Source: a virus. From it: a stretch of 42,000 nucleotides of DNA. How positions within the stretch are numbered: position 1 is the first letter of the stretch; each line of letters starts with the position of its first letter. The position numbers and the translations under genes were made by a program. The DNA is taken from positions 1-42,000 of IMG/VR virus record IMGVR_UViG_3300035180_000489; one strand, written 5' to 3'. Under the pieces are notes generated by a model. It was not told the DNA's origin. It saw only the letters and a program-made list of their open reading frames with translations, and did not search any database. This document shows, in pieces, positions 17,279-25,147 of this stretch.

Positions 17279-18061
17279 TCAGGCGGCCGAGATGTCGCGG
17301 TCGGTCTTGGCAACGATCTCATAGATGTTGGCATTCGTTCCGCTTGCGATGGAAACTGCTGTGACTTCTGAGAACAGACGCAACAGCGAAGACAGATTGG
17401 TCTCGGTGTTGTCAGTTCCCGTTGCGATTGTTGCGGTAATGACTTGCGTCGTCCCGTCAAGCTTCTTGCCCGTCACCGACAGCGTTGCGCCGGTAGTGAC
17501 TGCGCCTTGGTTCTTGATAACCAACTTGGCACCGGCGTAAGCTGTTGGAATCGTTGCCAGGCTTGTAAACACACCAGTCGAGGCGCCCGTTGCAGCAAAC
17601 GTAGCAAGGACAGTGTCCGCTGCAATGAAGACGTTCTTGCGGGACATCGACTTGATGTGGTCGTGGAACGCTTGGTGAACCCGAAGCGTAGGCGTGCTCG
17701 CGTTCAGGTTTGTCAAATACGCGTCAAGCGTAGTGAACGCTGTGTATCGCGTAAAGTGACTATTCAATGCAGTCACAAGTGCTGCGATACCCGCGATGCC
17801 GAACAGGAAGCGAGTTGGAGGAGTCGGGTTGGCTTCGTCCAGGTTTCGCGCAGCAGGCAACACGTCGGCCGTGAAGTCTAGGTCGTTGCTATCCAGGATG
17901 TACTTTGCGATCGAATTGGTGCCGCTGATGACCGCAGCGTTTGCCGCTTCCATACCAGCATTGAACGAGCCACTGAATGCAGCGTCACCAACCGAGAGAG
18001 CGGCCCAACGAGCGATCTTGTCAAGAATCGCTTGAAGATCCGTATTATTCATCACGCCCAT
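17279..18061 (-). CDS. Virion structural protein, possibly tail-associated
   Basis: This 260-residue protein is encoded between the tail tube and tail terminator-like genes. The N-terminal half is helical (LQAILDKIARWAALS, AANAAVISGTNSIAKYI). The C-terminal half from about residue 165 is a beta domain with TTGATLSVTGKKLDGTTQVITATIATGTDNTET. I do not recognise the family. A second tail tube or decoration role is possible. GGAG lies 7 bases before the ATG at 18061. A 79-base gap with an inverted pair of TTGGATA motifs precedes it. Confidence 0.6.
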   Translation of the reverse strand: MGVMNNTDLQAILDKIARWAALSVGDAAFSGSFNAGMEAANAAVISGTNSIAKYILDSNDLDFTADVLPAARNLDEANPTPPTRFLFGIAGIAALVTALNSHFTRYTAFTTLDAYLTNLNASTPTLRVHQAFHDHIKSMSRKNVFIAADTVLATFAATGASTGVFTSLATIPTAYAGAKLVIKNQGAVTTGATLSVTGKKLDGTTQVITATIATGTDNTETNLSSLLRLFSEVTAVSIASGTNANIYEIVAKTDRDISAA

Positions 18062-18140
18062 GAGGTTTCTCCAAGAGATTGAGGACAGGCAAGTTAGTAT
18101 CCAACCGCCACATTATGTGACGACTAACTTGGATAATGCG
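18062..18140. promoter_or_regulatory. Intergenic gap with inverted TTGGATA motifs
   Basis: This is one of the few real gaps in the structural operon. AGTTAGTATCCAA occurs at 18092-18104, and its near reverse complement ACTAACTTGGATAAT at 18123-18137, around a CACATTATGTG dyad at 18109-18119. The same words recur in other gaps (27195, 33378). No good -35 box is visible, so I call it a possible binding site and not a promoter. Confidence 0.4.
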
Positions 18141-18578
18141 CTATATAAACGCGGTGAGTGTGTAATGTTGCTCGTATGCGATCCGGTCAGGCAATACAAC
18201 TGCCAGTTTCTGACCAAGATAGCGCCAGCGATGCCCGCTAGGGGCCTCTGTACCGCGAATGGAACGAATTACAGTTTCCAGAAGCGGAAGTTGGATAGTC
18301 AACATATCTTCTTGCGTAGCATATGGAAGATATATGAGACTGTGAACTGCAAGAAGCATGACTTCCCCGGAAGGATTCATACCTGGCTGATGAGAAGAAT
18401 GCCCAAATGGTTCTTCATCGACCGTGTCTGTTGCATACATCACCCAGGCCGCAGGAAGCGGAACTGTCTTTAGACCAGGATCAGTTCCTTTACCGCCAAG
18501 GGTAAGCCCTGACGAATTTGCTAGCTCTGGAACCGAAGTGAGCTTGGCAATGAAGTCTGCAACACATTCTGAAATCAT
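18141..18578 (-). CDS. Tail terminator-like protein
   Basis: This 145-residue protein has the size and location of a tail terminator, which caps the tube before head joining. It starts MISECVADFIAKLTSVPEL, similar to the helix-first layout of such proteins. It continues with strands LPAAWVMYA, EVMLLAVHSLIYLPYA and LAVVLPDRIAYEQHYTLTAFI; the last strand pattern (observed value or measurement-like beta ending) is common in terminators. Position between the tail completion protein and the tube supports the call. It overlaps the upstream stop by four bases. Confidence 0.6.
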   Translation of the reverse strand: MISECVADFIAKLTSVPELANSSGLTLGGKGTDPGLKTVPLPAAWVMYATDTVDEEPFGHSSHQPGMNPSGEVMLLAVHSLIYLPYATQEDMLTIQLPLLETVIRSIRGTEAPSGHRWRYLGQKLAVVLPDRIAYEQHYTLTAFI

Positions 18579-19009
18579 AATTCCATCGCCAGAAGGTCGT
18601 ACGCATCTTGTTCAAGAGATGCAAGTGAAACTTCACTCCAACCGAGATAAGGTCTTGCAGGCATCCTACTTGTACCGTCTTGGATGAAATTTGAATATGG
18701 AACGCCAACAGATTTGATCTCAACCCTCGTTCGCGTTGCAACACCTATAATGGACGCAAGTAATCTGCCTTTATCATAAAGCAGACCTTGTTCTTCGTTA
18801 CCTTGTCGTTCGCGATATTTCGAATACCCTACTGCCCAAGGCGCCCATTGTTCGCCGCTAGGACTTTCTTTAGATGAGAGGATTCGTTCTTGTACTTCAG
18901 CGACACCCGCTTCCGCAACAAACTGCATCCATTCAGTGAGCGAATTACGGACTGTTACCCGTCGTAGAGCTCGTATCGCATAGGATACGTCAAATTCCAT
19001 TTCGCTCAT
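18575..19009 (-). CDS. Phage virion morphogenesis / tail completion protein (Mu gpG, P2 gpS type)
   Basis: In this 144-residue protein, RILSSKESPSGEQWAPW is the conserved start of the Mu gpG-like family, in which PDG.PW is usual. It is followed by LLYDKGRLLASIIGVATRTRVEIKSVGVPYSNFIQDGTSRMPARPYLGWSE, matching the family's L...G.L..S, VG..Y...HQ.G and ARPFLG signatures. Such proteins join or finish the head-tail interface. The gene lies between connector and tail terminator genes with four-base overlaps on both sides. Confidence 0.85.
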   Translation of the reverse strand: MSEMEFDVSYAIRALRRVTVRNSLTEWMQFVAEAGVAEVQERILSSKESPSGEQWAPWAVGYSKYRERQGNEEQGLLYDKGRLLASIIGVATRTRVEIKSVGVPYSNFIQDGTSRMPARPYLGWSEVSLASLEQDAYDLLAMEL

Positions 19010-19635
19010 ACGCTAGCCAATCGCATATGGCACACGTAACCAAGATTCGTAAAATTTGGGGCGTCAATTACATAATTGAGACCAGCCTCGTCCGTTACAA
19101 CATCGTCTTGTTTGATAGAATCTTTTGTTGCAGGAATGAACGCGTCCCAATGCGTGATTGCGCGGCCAAGTTGAGTTGTTGCTACAGTCGTTGCAGCTTT
19201 CTGAATATCTTCTCGCGTGAACTGCATGAAGATCGGAAGGCCTGTAGTATAGTTGACCACACTTTGCACGATCGGTCCGCTTGTGCTGTACTCACCGCGT
19301 CCGATATTGACAAGACGGTTTGCTCGAACTGCCTGCATCGGTTGCATCGGTTGCTTGTCACCGATGTAAAACGTTCCGTAAGGTCCGACGAGGATGTCGT
19401 TAACGTTTAGAAGATTTCCGTCTGCGTAAGCAATCCAAACTGCCTTGTTGTACTTCAGTGGTGCAGAGAAATTTGGGTCGGCTGCAACAGCGAACTTAAT
19501 TCTTCCTGTGCTCTTACCTGATGCAGTAGGATCGTCAAATGTGAACGGATAAACCTCATAGTCAACGCCAAGGATTGCCGCGATCTTCGCGTGTCCCGCA
19601 TAGAGACGTAATTGGGTTTGTTCGCCGGAGCTCAT
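19006..19635 (-). CDS. Head closure / connector-type protein
   Basis: This 209-residue protein lies between the DnaT-like adaptor and the gpG-like protein, where phages place the head closure (stopper) subunit. Visible features are LRLYAGHAKIAAILGVDYEVYPF, FSAPLKYNKAVWIAYADG and the strand set ILVGPYGTFYIGDKQPMQP, which resembles small beta-barrel stoppers. No motif is decisive. It overlaps both neighbours by four bases. Confidence 0.55.
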   Translation of the reverse strand: MSSGEQTQLRLYAGHAKIAAILGVDYEVYPFTFDDPTASGKSTGRIKFAVAADPNFSAPLKYNKAVWIAYADGNLLNVNDILVGPYGTFYIGDKQPMQPMQAVRANRLVNIGRGEYSTSGPIVQSVVNYTTGLPIFMQFTREDIQKAATTVATTQLGRAITHWDAFIPATKDSIKQDDVVTDEAGLNYVIDAPNFTNLGYVCHMRLASV

Positions 19636-20165
19636 CGAATGAGACCAGAATAGCTTTTGAGTAGAGAAGCTAACTGTGCGTCAGCTGTAGGATATGACCT
19701 GAAGGGCTGTGGGGTCGATCCTGCGCCCTTACTAGCATAACGATACGAGTCTTCGATCGGTCCTACCTTGTGCGACTCAGACACAAGCGCTATTCCGCTA
19801 GCCGTAACCGTAGCATCTGGCGCAAGAGAAGTTCCATCTAGCGTCCGTAGCGCGTATTCAAAGATAGCTCGCTTGTACGCCGTTGGCATACCGATAACCA
19901 CGGCAGGCGAGACCTCGTTATTGATCCGCGGAAACGACAGAGCTTGCGGAGTATCTGGAAACTGAATGCTCCACTTGAACCTTGATGCAAACCGCAGTTC
20001 GATATAATCGGTTGCCCTGATCAATGCACCTTGTTTCTGATCGTCATTGGTAACACTTGTCCACGCTGTGACCAGACGGTCTTCGAAGTAAGCATCGGCT
20101 TCTTCCAAGGAAGCGCCCGAGTTAGCTTCTGCCAACCCGGTTCCATCTTCTACCGTGAACGCCAT
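19632..20165 (-). CDS. Head-tail adaptor of the DnaT-like family
   Basis: This 177-residue protein begins MAFTVEDGTGLAEANSGASLEEADAYFEDR. This is the signature of a phage family that databases label DnaT-like ssDNA-binding protein and which sits in head-tail connector clusters. It continues with ALIRATDYIELRFASRFKW and helical MPTAYKRAIFEYALRTLDG. Despite the label, the position after capsid genes and before the stopper argues for an adaptor that docks on the portal. GGAG lies 6 bases before the start. Confidence 0.8.
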   Translation of the reverse strand: MAFTVEDGTGLAEANSGASLEEADAYFEDRLVTAWTSVTNDDQKQGALIRATDYIELRFASRFKWSIQFPDTPQALSFPRINNEVSPAVVIGMPTAYKRAIFEYALRTLDGTSLAPDATVTASGIALVSESHKVGPIEDSYRYASKGAGSTPQPFRSYPTADAQLASLLKSYSGLIR

Positions 20166-20177
20166 GGAGGGCTCCAG

Positions 20178-21644
20178 TTATTCGTGGTGGCCGATGTGGG
20201 TCGCCATCACTTCAATGACTTGCGATGCGGTTGCAGTTCCAGTCGTAACGCGACAGGCAATGCCTACCACCTTACCAGCTTCAGTCACCGCATCGCCTTC
20301 GGATAGGTCTAGCACCAGTTGCCCCTCAGCTCCTTGTTGACCAATAGCCGCACCAACCGCGAACGTTTGTGTTCCGATCCACTTGCGGAACACGTTACCA
20401 ACGAGTGTCACGCCTGTTGCTTGGTAAACCAAGAAGAAATCGATCTGCGTTGGCGTCGTCGCAACAATGGCACCCAAGTTCTTTGCAGCTAGGTAGATAC
20501 GTTTGGAACGGAATCGATAGCCCGCTGGCACTGTGTAGCTGAACAGTGTATAGTCGGTCACCGCGCTAACTGGAGCTGCGAAGCGAACGTTACCATCAAG
20601 GAATGCCTGTCCTGTTGCGCTGTTGCTCAGGGTTTGCGTCGGAGCGACTGTGCTGTTGGCAATGTTGCTTGTCGTACCGTAAGTGAGCGGAGCGATCTCA
20701 CTACCCAAACCCATCATCGTCATGATCTGCGATTGCGTCATGTTCTGGTTTAGGTCCAGCATACCAGCAGTCCATTCGGACGTGATAATCTGAGTTCCTG
20801 TGGTGGGCGCAGATGCAGAATTCCAGACCCGAATGTACGGCTGCAAGTGGGAGGAAAGGAACGCCTTGGCTTGACCAGCAGGTATCTGGATAACCTGGCG
20901 CGACACAAGTTGTCCCGTGGTTGTATTCTGACAGGTGAAGACAAAATTGTCGTCGTCCTTCAGAATGCCCCACTGATAGAAGTTTGTGTTAACCAGTGAA
21001 GCGCTGATATCGACACCGACCGCTGCTACCGCGCCGTTGAAGAAGAAGCACGGGATCACACCTGCGCTATCCATGCGCCAATAGAGACCGTTCAGATTCG
21101 GGGTAGTGCCAAGTGTAGTGGAGACAGTGGCAAGACCGTATTCAGCATTCGCGTTTGCGACACCCCACTGAGTGACACGGAAACGATTCCGCATCAGGAC
21201 CGGACCCTTCATGTGCAACGGCACAAGAGCGACCGAATTCAACTGAGCGTTGGTGGACAGCGTGCTGAGGTTCGAGGCATTCAATGTTAGACCTTGCGTG
21301 GTCTGAGTTGCTGTCATTGTAGTCAGGAACGTGAAGAAGTTGCGCGTGTTCAACGTCGCACCTTCAACAAACCAGCTTAGGAAAGGCTGAATCATCGCAG
21401 ACGCAAGCCCGCCTGTACGGTCGACTCGGAATGCCAATCCGTTACCATCGTTGACGCCGAATACAGGCAGGCCGTACTGTGCGGCGTTAAGTGTTTGACC
21501 TTGAAGCAAGGCAAGCGGACGTCCAGTCAAGTCCTCAAGGTGAGTTGACAGCACACCTTCGCCTGCTCCCGGGACGGCTGTTGTGCCGAGCGCACGAATG
21601 AACGCTGCAACGCTACCAGCAAGATTTGAAAGTTTGATTGCCAT
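20178..21644 (-). CDS. Virion structural protein, possible head-fibre subunit
   Basis: This 488-residue beta-rich protein starts MAIKLSNLAGSVAAFIRALG. The middle part (WGVANANAEYGLATVSTTLG, GLYWRMDSAGVIPCFFFNG, NFYQWGILKDDDNFVFTCQN, PYIRVWNSASAPTTGT) reads like a jelly-roll lectin-type sandwich. The C-terminal part (LFSYTVPAGYRFRSKRIYLAAKN, GTQTFAVGAAIGQQGAEGQLVLDLSEGDAV) is a second beta domain seen in fibre or decoration proteins. It is encoded among capsid genes and not tail genes, so a fibre on the head or neck is more likely than a tail fibre. Confidence 0.55.
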   Translation of the reverse strand: MAIKLSNLAGSVAAFIRALGTTAVPGAGEGVLSTHLEDLTGRPLALLQGQTLNAAQYGLPVFGVNDGNGLAFRVDRTGGLASAMIQPFLSWFVEGATLNTRNFFTFLTTMTATQTTQGLTLNASNLSTLSTNAQLNSVALVPLHMKGPVLMRNRFRVTQWGVANANAEYGLATVSTTLGTTPNLNGLYWRMDSAGVIPCFFFNGAVAAVGVDISASLVNTNFYQWGILKDDDNFVFTCQNTTTGQLVSRQVIQIPAGQAKAFLSSHLQPYIRVWNSASAPTTGTQIITSEWTAGMLDLNQNMTQSQIMTMMGLGSEIAPLTYGTTSNIANSTVAPTQTLSNSATGQAFLDGNVRFAAPVSAVTDYTLFSYTVPAGYRFRSKRIYLAAKNLGAIVATTPTQIDFFLVYQATGVTLVGNVFRKWIGTQTFAVGAAIGQQGAEGQLVLDLSEGDAVTEAGKVVGIACRVTTGTATASQVIEVMATHIGHHE

Positions 21645-21656
21645 GATTCAAGTTCC

Positions 21657-22082
21657 TTAACCAATAAGCGACCAGCGAATGCTCCATTGGCCTGTAAGAC
21701 CAAAGCGATCGAGACAAGTCATACGAATGTCGAACGAGACACCCACTACTAGATTTTGAGCAGTTAGCATGAACTCTTCGACAGCGTGTTCATCAGACTC
21801 GTGGTCAGCTGTGCCAGCAGGGTCACGAATAAGTGTAATAAACGATGTTGATGTTACTGCCGAGTTAAGAACCGTCAGAATAACTTCATCGTCAGGTGCC
21901 GACCCGAAGTCAAGTGTTGCAGTTCCGAAGATGGGTGAGCTACCGCCTGTAAGCGCGAGCGTTCCGCTTTGGTCTGGAAACGTAAATGAACGCGCTACCG
22001 TAAGCCCGCTTGCATCAAGCGTTGCTTTGTTGACTCGGAACGCGCTTCTTAGCGTTCCGAGAATGTCGGCATAGTAGCCCAC
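21657..22082 (-). CDS. Capsid- or neck-associated structural protein with shared N-terminal anchor
   Basis: This 141-residue protein begins MGYYADILGTLRSAFRV, nearly the same as the start of the next gene upstream (MGIYSDLLGTLRSTFRL). The rest (SFTFPDQSGTLALTGG, then FDIRMTCLDRFGLTGQWSIRWSLIG) is different and beta-rich. FPDQSGTLAL is a segment common in phage fibre-like proteins. The shared first 17 residues probably bind the same virion site. It lies 10 bases from the upstream gene. Confidence 0.6.
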   Translation of the reverse strand: MGYYADILGTLRSAFRVNKATLDASGLTVARSFTFPDQSGTLALTGGSSPIFGTATLDFGSAPDDEVILTVLNSAVTSTSFITLIRDPAGTADHESDEHAVEEFMLTAQNLVVGVSFDIRMTCLDRFGLTGQWSIRWSLIG

Positions 22083-22092
22083 GTGTCAACCT

Positions 22093-22776
22093 TTACTGCG
22101 GAGTGGCGAAGTGAACAAGGATTCGCGCTGCGCCGACGGATGCACCGCTGGCCGCATAGGTAGCGATCAGTGCTTCGATACCCGCAGCTGGCAAGCCTGG
22201 ATGAACTTTGAACACAGTGCCTGCCAAAGCAGTCAGATCGATGTCTGTTGCACTCATGTACTTGCTTGTCGTACCGCTAATTCCGATCGACAGAGAAGGC
22301 GTACCGTTGAACGCGGTATCAATGACAACCTCGATCTCGTCAATAATGTCACCTACGCCCGTACTGAATAGCGATAGCGGGGAAGCCGTACCGAATGCGA
22401 GAGACGTCGTGTCAAGATGGTCAAGCGCCGATGTTGAACCAGCAGATGCCCAAGTTAAAACACCGCTACCATCGGTCTGCAGAACTTGCCCGGCCGTACC
22501 ATCGTCGATTGGTAGTGTCAACGACACAGCGGCAGTCATACCGCTAGTTGGACGCTGTAAGGTGTATTTCCAATCAGCGCCTGATCCAGCCGCATCAGAA
22601 TTGACTTCCAAGATTTCTCCTGATACCGAAACCTTTGCCGCGGTAAGATTCGCATCTGCACTGTCAGCAGCGTTTCGGACAAGCAAGTTACCAGCAGAGT
22701 TCTTGATCTGGACACCACCAATGCCCAACCGAAAGGTCGAACGAAGTGTGCCCAGCAGGTCTGAATAAATACCCAT
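22093..22776 (-). CDS. Capsid- or neck-associated fibre-like protein with shared N-terminal anchor
   Basis: In this 227-residue protein the N-terminal MGIYSDLLGTLRSTFRL is shared with its neighbour. It continues VQIKNSAGNLLVRNAADSADANLTAAKV, then LPIDDGTAGQVLQTDGSGVLTWASAG. The latter (D-G-x-G-Q-V-L-x-T-D-G-S-G-x-L-x-W) is a well-known fibre motif found before adhesin domains in many phages. The C-terminal 90 residues would be the exposed part. Its place among capsid genes suggests a head-attached fibre. Confidence 0.62.
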   Translation of the reverse strand: MGIYSDLLGTLRSTFRLGIGGVQIKNSAGNLLVRNAADSADANLTAAKVSVSGEILEVNSDAAGSGADWKYTLQRPTSGMTAAVSLTLPIDDGTAGQVLQTDGSGVLTWASAGSTSALDHLDTTSLAFGTASPLSLFSTGVGDIIDEIEVVIDTAFNGTPSLSIGISGTTSKYMSATDIDLTALAGTVFKVHPGLPAAGIEALIATYAASGASVGAARILVHFATPQ

Positions 22777-22788
22777 GATCGTTCTTCC

Positions 22789-23280
22789 TTACGTTTGAAT
22801 TTCAACTGATACGTGACCGCTGCCTGCAGTAGCGCCTGACCCCGGAGTTATAAACAAATAGACATCACCGCTATCCACAGACCGCATGGGGGACATCTCA
22901 TATGAAAGCGCGGTAGTTGGATCATTCTGAGTTGACGCCATGTACCGGTCTGGCTCGGCTAACGAACCGATTGTTAGTTGCGCGCCAGACCCATTAAACG
23001 GTGTGTAGATATCCAACCTTGCAAGTTTGACAATCTTTCCAACGAGAATGCTCGCAATATGAACAGGCGTAGCGTCACCATATGCAAAGTCAAGGTCAAA
23101 CACACCTTCAAATACAGTTCCAGGAAGTCCTTGGTCTCCCTGCTGGCCTTTAGGACCCATCAGACCTGTATTTATCAACGTTACCGCGCCCGCAGCAACC
23201 GGAGCAATTGTCGTAGACAGAACCGCAGGCAGCACCTGAACCGTTGTGACCACATTGACTATCGTGAAGTCGGTGGCCAT
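22789..23280 (-). CDS. Virion protein with a short collagen-like repeat
   Basis: In this 163-residue protein residues of about 40 to 54 read GLMGPKGQQGDQGLPGT, five Gly-X-Y triplets with proline, as in phage collagen-like segments that trimerise fibres. The N-terminal 36 residues are hydrophobic and beta-prone. The C-terminal 110 residues (GVFDLDFAYGDATPVHIAS ... VYLFITPGSGATAGSGHVSVEIQT) look like a beta-sandwich head domain. It lies two bases from the upstream gene in the capsid-associated block, so a short trimeric head fibre is a reasonable inference. Confidence 0.65.
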   Translation of the reverse strand: MATDFTIVNVVTTVQVLPAVLSTTIAPVAAGAVTLINTGLMGPKGQQGDQGLPGTVFEGVFDLDFAYGDATPVHIASILVGKIVKLARLDIYTPFNGSGAQLTIGSLAEPDRYMASTQNDPTTALSYEMSPMRSVDSGDVYLFITPGSGATAGSGHVSVEIQT

Positions 23281-23282
23281 AC

Positions 23283-23597
23283 TTAGTCGGTGATACCGGC
23301 TCGGACGGTAATGCTAATGATCTCAGAGCTCATTAGCTGGTTGAGCGAATTGGTATAACGGATGTCCATGTGCAACGTCTTAGTCGGCCACAGATGTGTG
23401 TCGATGCATTGCAATTGATACCTACCTTGATCCAAGGTATAGGGATAGACAACATCCAATTCTGCAATCAGCGTAGCACCATCTTTGACTTGTGAACGGA
23501 TAGACCAGTCCGTCAAGTCCTGCGGTCCGCTTTGCGTGCTGACTGAGCCTTCAACTAAGAAGTTATCACCGCGACGAAAAGGAATCTTAGCAGACAT
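23283..23597 (-). CDS. Small beta-sandwich virion protein
   Basis: This 104-residue protein reads IPFRRGDNFLVEGSVSTQSGPQDLTDWSIRSQVKDG ... LIAELDV ... HLWPTKTLHMDIRYTNSLNQLMSSEIISITVRAGIT. The order of RRGD(T/N)F, DLTGW-like, SQV(K/R), LHMDI and ITV..GIT is typical of a small immunoglobulin-like domain found beside fibre proteins in many phages. It may be a base or adaptor for the collagen-like protein next to it. Confidence 0.6.
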   Translation of the reverse strand: MSAKIPFRRGDNFLVEGSVSTQSGPQDLTDWSIRSQVKDGATLIAELDVVYPYTLDQGRYQLQCIDTHLWPTKTLHMDIRYTNSLNQLMSSEIISITVRAGITD

Positions 23598-23599
23598 TC

Positions 23600-23935
23600 T
23601 TAGCCTTGAGCTATGAGAATTGGATTTCCGAATCCATCCGAAACGTATACTTTGACAGTTCCAGGGGCGCCAACCTTCTTCTTGACTAGCTTGCCTCGCT
23701 CGATACCGTCATAACGTTGGACGCGATTAGCTGCGCCTGCGGGAACGCCCAGATTACGTTGTCCGACTGTGATGAGCACCGTAGGGGATGCCACCACAGA
23801 GCTTGTTGACGCGAACAGAACACCGTTCGCAGGTAACGTGAACCCTGTTACTAGATTCGCCGGTGTCTTAATCAACGACTTGAAATGCGAGAGGTCTTGT
23901 CTCGCATCTTGGCGGTAGTCGTCAACGAAGCGCAT
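23600..23935 (-). CDS. Hypothetical protein of the capsid block
   Basis: This 111-residue protein begins MRFVDDYRQDARQDLSHFKSLIKTPAN, followed by small-residue strands and a basic patch (ERGKLVKKKVG). Its start overlaps the upstream stop by one base. I do not recognise the family. A minor capsid or connector protein is possible from position alone. Confidence 0.55.
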   Translation of the reverse strand: MRFVDDYRQDARQDLSHFKSLIKTPANLVTGFTLPANGVLFASTSSVVASPTVLITVGQRNLGVPAGAANRVQRYDGIERGKLVKKKVGAPGTVKVYVSDGFGNPILIAQG

Positions 23936-24540
23936 CAGATGTTTGTTGGACGCTGCCCACCGCGACCGGTCTTGCGTGACATTGCCGCATCAATCGGGGC
24001 CTTCAGATTGAGCAACTTCTTGAAGTCAATGCCTGTAGCTTTGAGAGCAATCATGCGATCGGCACGTTCTTGAAGCGCCCGTTTCTGGCTCGCGTGGTAA
24101 TCCTGGATCACGTTCGTTAGTGTGGGCTTTGGTTCGAGTTTTTCCAGAGCCACCGAAAGCTGGACAATTTGATCCTTTGTCGCTTCGACCGTTCGTTTGA
24201 TACGATTTTCCTCTGCAAGGCTTGCTGCCAGGTCAACTTGGGCGGCTTCGAGCGCAGCACGCACTTCAGCGACATCCTGACGCGTTTGGCCTTGCGCAGA
24301 AGCATCAGCTGTTTGCGCTTGGCCATTACCAACTCCCGAGGTTTGCTGGACAAACGCCGCAATACCCGAGGTCGCCTGTGCAGCAACCTCGGGGTTTGCG
24401 GCCGCTTGAGCGCCGGCTGGGGCCGCGATCGGCGAGTCGCTAGTGCTACCCCACGGAGTCGCTACGGCCGCGGCCTGTGGGGCCTGCGTTGTAGCGACAG
24501 AAGCAAGGGTTTCAAGAGGTGACTTGTCGATTCTGGCCAT
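23935..24540 (-). CDS. Hypothetical protein with Ala/Gln-rich N-terminus and coiled coil
   Basis: This 201-residue protein has two distinct parts. About the first 85 residues are low-complexity (Ala, Gln, Thr, Pro). Residues of about 90 to 135 form a predicted coiled coil (VAEVRAALEAAQVDLAASLAEENRIKRTVEATKDQIVQLSVALEKLE). The C-terminus is basic (MSRKTGRGGQRP). It looks like an internal capsid or scaffold-like protein, but a separate scaffold gene lies before the capsid gene, so the role is open. Confidence 0.6.
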   Translation of the reverse strand: MARIDKSPLETLASVATTQAPQAAAVATPWGSTSDSPIAAPAGAQAAANPEVAAQATSGIAAFVQQTSGVGNGQAQTADASAQGQTRQDVAEVRAALEAAQVDLAASLAEENRIKRTVEATKDQIVQLSVALEKLEPKPTLTNVIQDYHASQKRALQERADRMIALKATGIDFKKLLNLKAPIDAAMSRKTGRGGQRPTNI

Positions 24541-24570
24541 TACAGCTCCTTGAGGAAGTTAGCGCGGGCT

Positions 24571-25077
24571 TTAGTCGTCGCCCAGAACGCAGTAGACGAG
24601 ATCGATGTAACCCGTCGCGGTGAGGTTCTGAGTGTCAGCGCTAACGCTGGCATCGTCAAGCTCAAGGTTGAGATTGAGTTCTAATGAACCATCAGTATTG
24701 TCCAACATCGTCATCGTGGAACCAACGCCGCGAGTGACCGGGGACACGCCTGCTGTCGCCGCAGACAATGTAGCAGCAGCGATGATGTTGGCATCGGTGC
24801 CGGTCAGCGTTGCATCGACCGTTGACGTACTGCCAACTGCATACGAGCCTGTGAACGTTGCTGTCGTTCCGGCAGACAGCTTGGTAAACTGAACGTAGGC
24901 AGCGGCGCCGAGGATCAGCAGATTGCCTGCGGGGAAATCTCCCGCGACGGACACGCCGAAACCGTTACCAGAAGCACCAGACGAGACCAGTGCAAGACTG
25001 CGGAGCTTGACCTTTTGGCGGCGGACAGCTTGGAGCTGTGGAGCACCGCGAGACAGTGAACGGGGCAGACCCTTCAT
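24571..25077 (-). CDS. Capsid decoration-type protein
   Basis: This 168-residue protein directly follows the major capsid gene and its terminator. A basic N-terminal arm (MKGLPRSLSRGAPQLQAVRRQKVKLRS) precedes a beta domain rich in Gly, Ala, Thr and Ser (GDFPAGNLLILGAAAYVQF, TATFTGSYAVGSTSTVDATLTGTDANIIAA). The pattern of a PAGN(L/V)LILGA strand and an ATFTGSYAVG strand resembles phage decoration or cement proteins that follow the capsid gene. An accessory head protein is the best guess. Confidence 0.65.
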   Translation of the reverse strand: MKGLPRSLSRGAPQLQAVRRQKVKLRSLALVSSGASGNGFGVSVAGDFPAGNLLILGAAAYVQFTKLSAGTTATFTGSYAVGSTSTVDATLTGTDANIIAAATLSAATAGVSPVTRGVGSTMTMLDNTDGSLELNLNLELDDASVSADTQNLTATGYIDLVYCVLGDD

Positions 25078-25094
25078 GGGATTCTCCTAGAGGA

Positions 25095-25124
25095 TTTGAA
25101 AACGCCGGGTATCTAGCCCGGCGT
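25095..25124 (-). terminator. Rho-independent terminator after the major capsid gene
   Basis: On the minus strand the 8-bp stem ACGCCGGG/CCCGGCGT (25124-25117 and 25109-25102, 7-base loop) is followed by a short T run (TTTTC). A moderate terminator after a capsid gene is common and would reduce transcription of the downstream block relative to capsid. Confidence 0.75.
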
Positions 25125-25147
25125 CCTTACTCGCTTCAGACCGCGGA

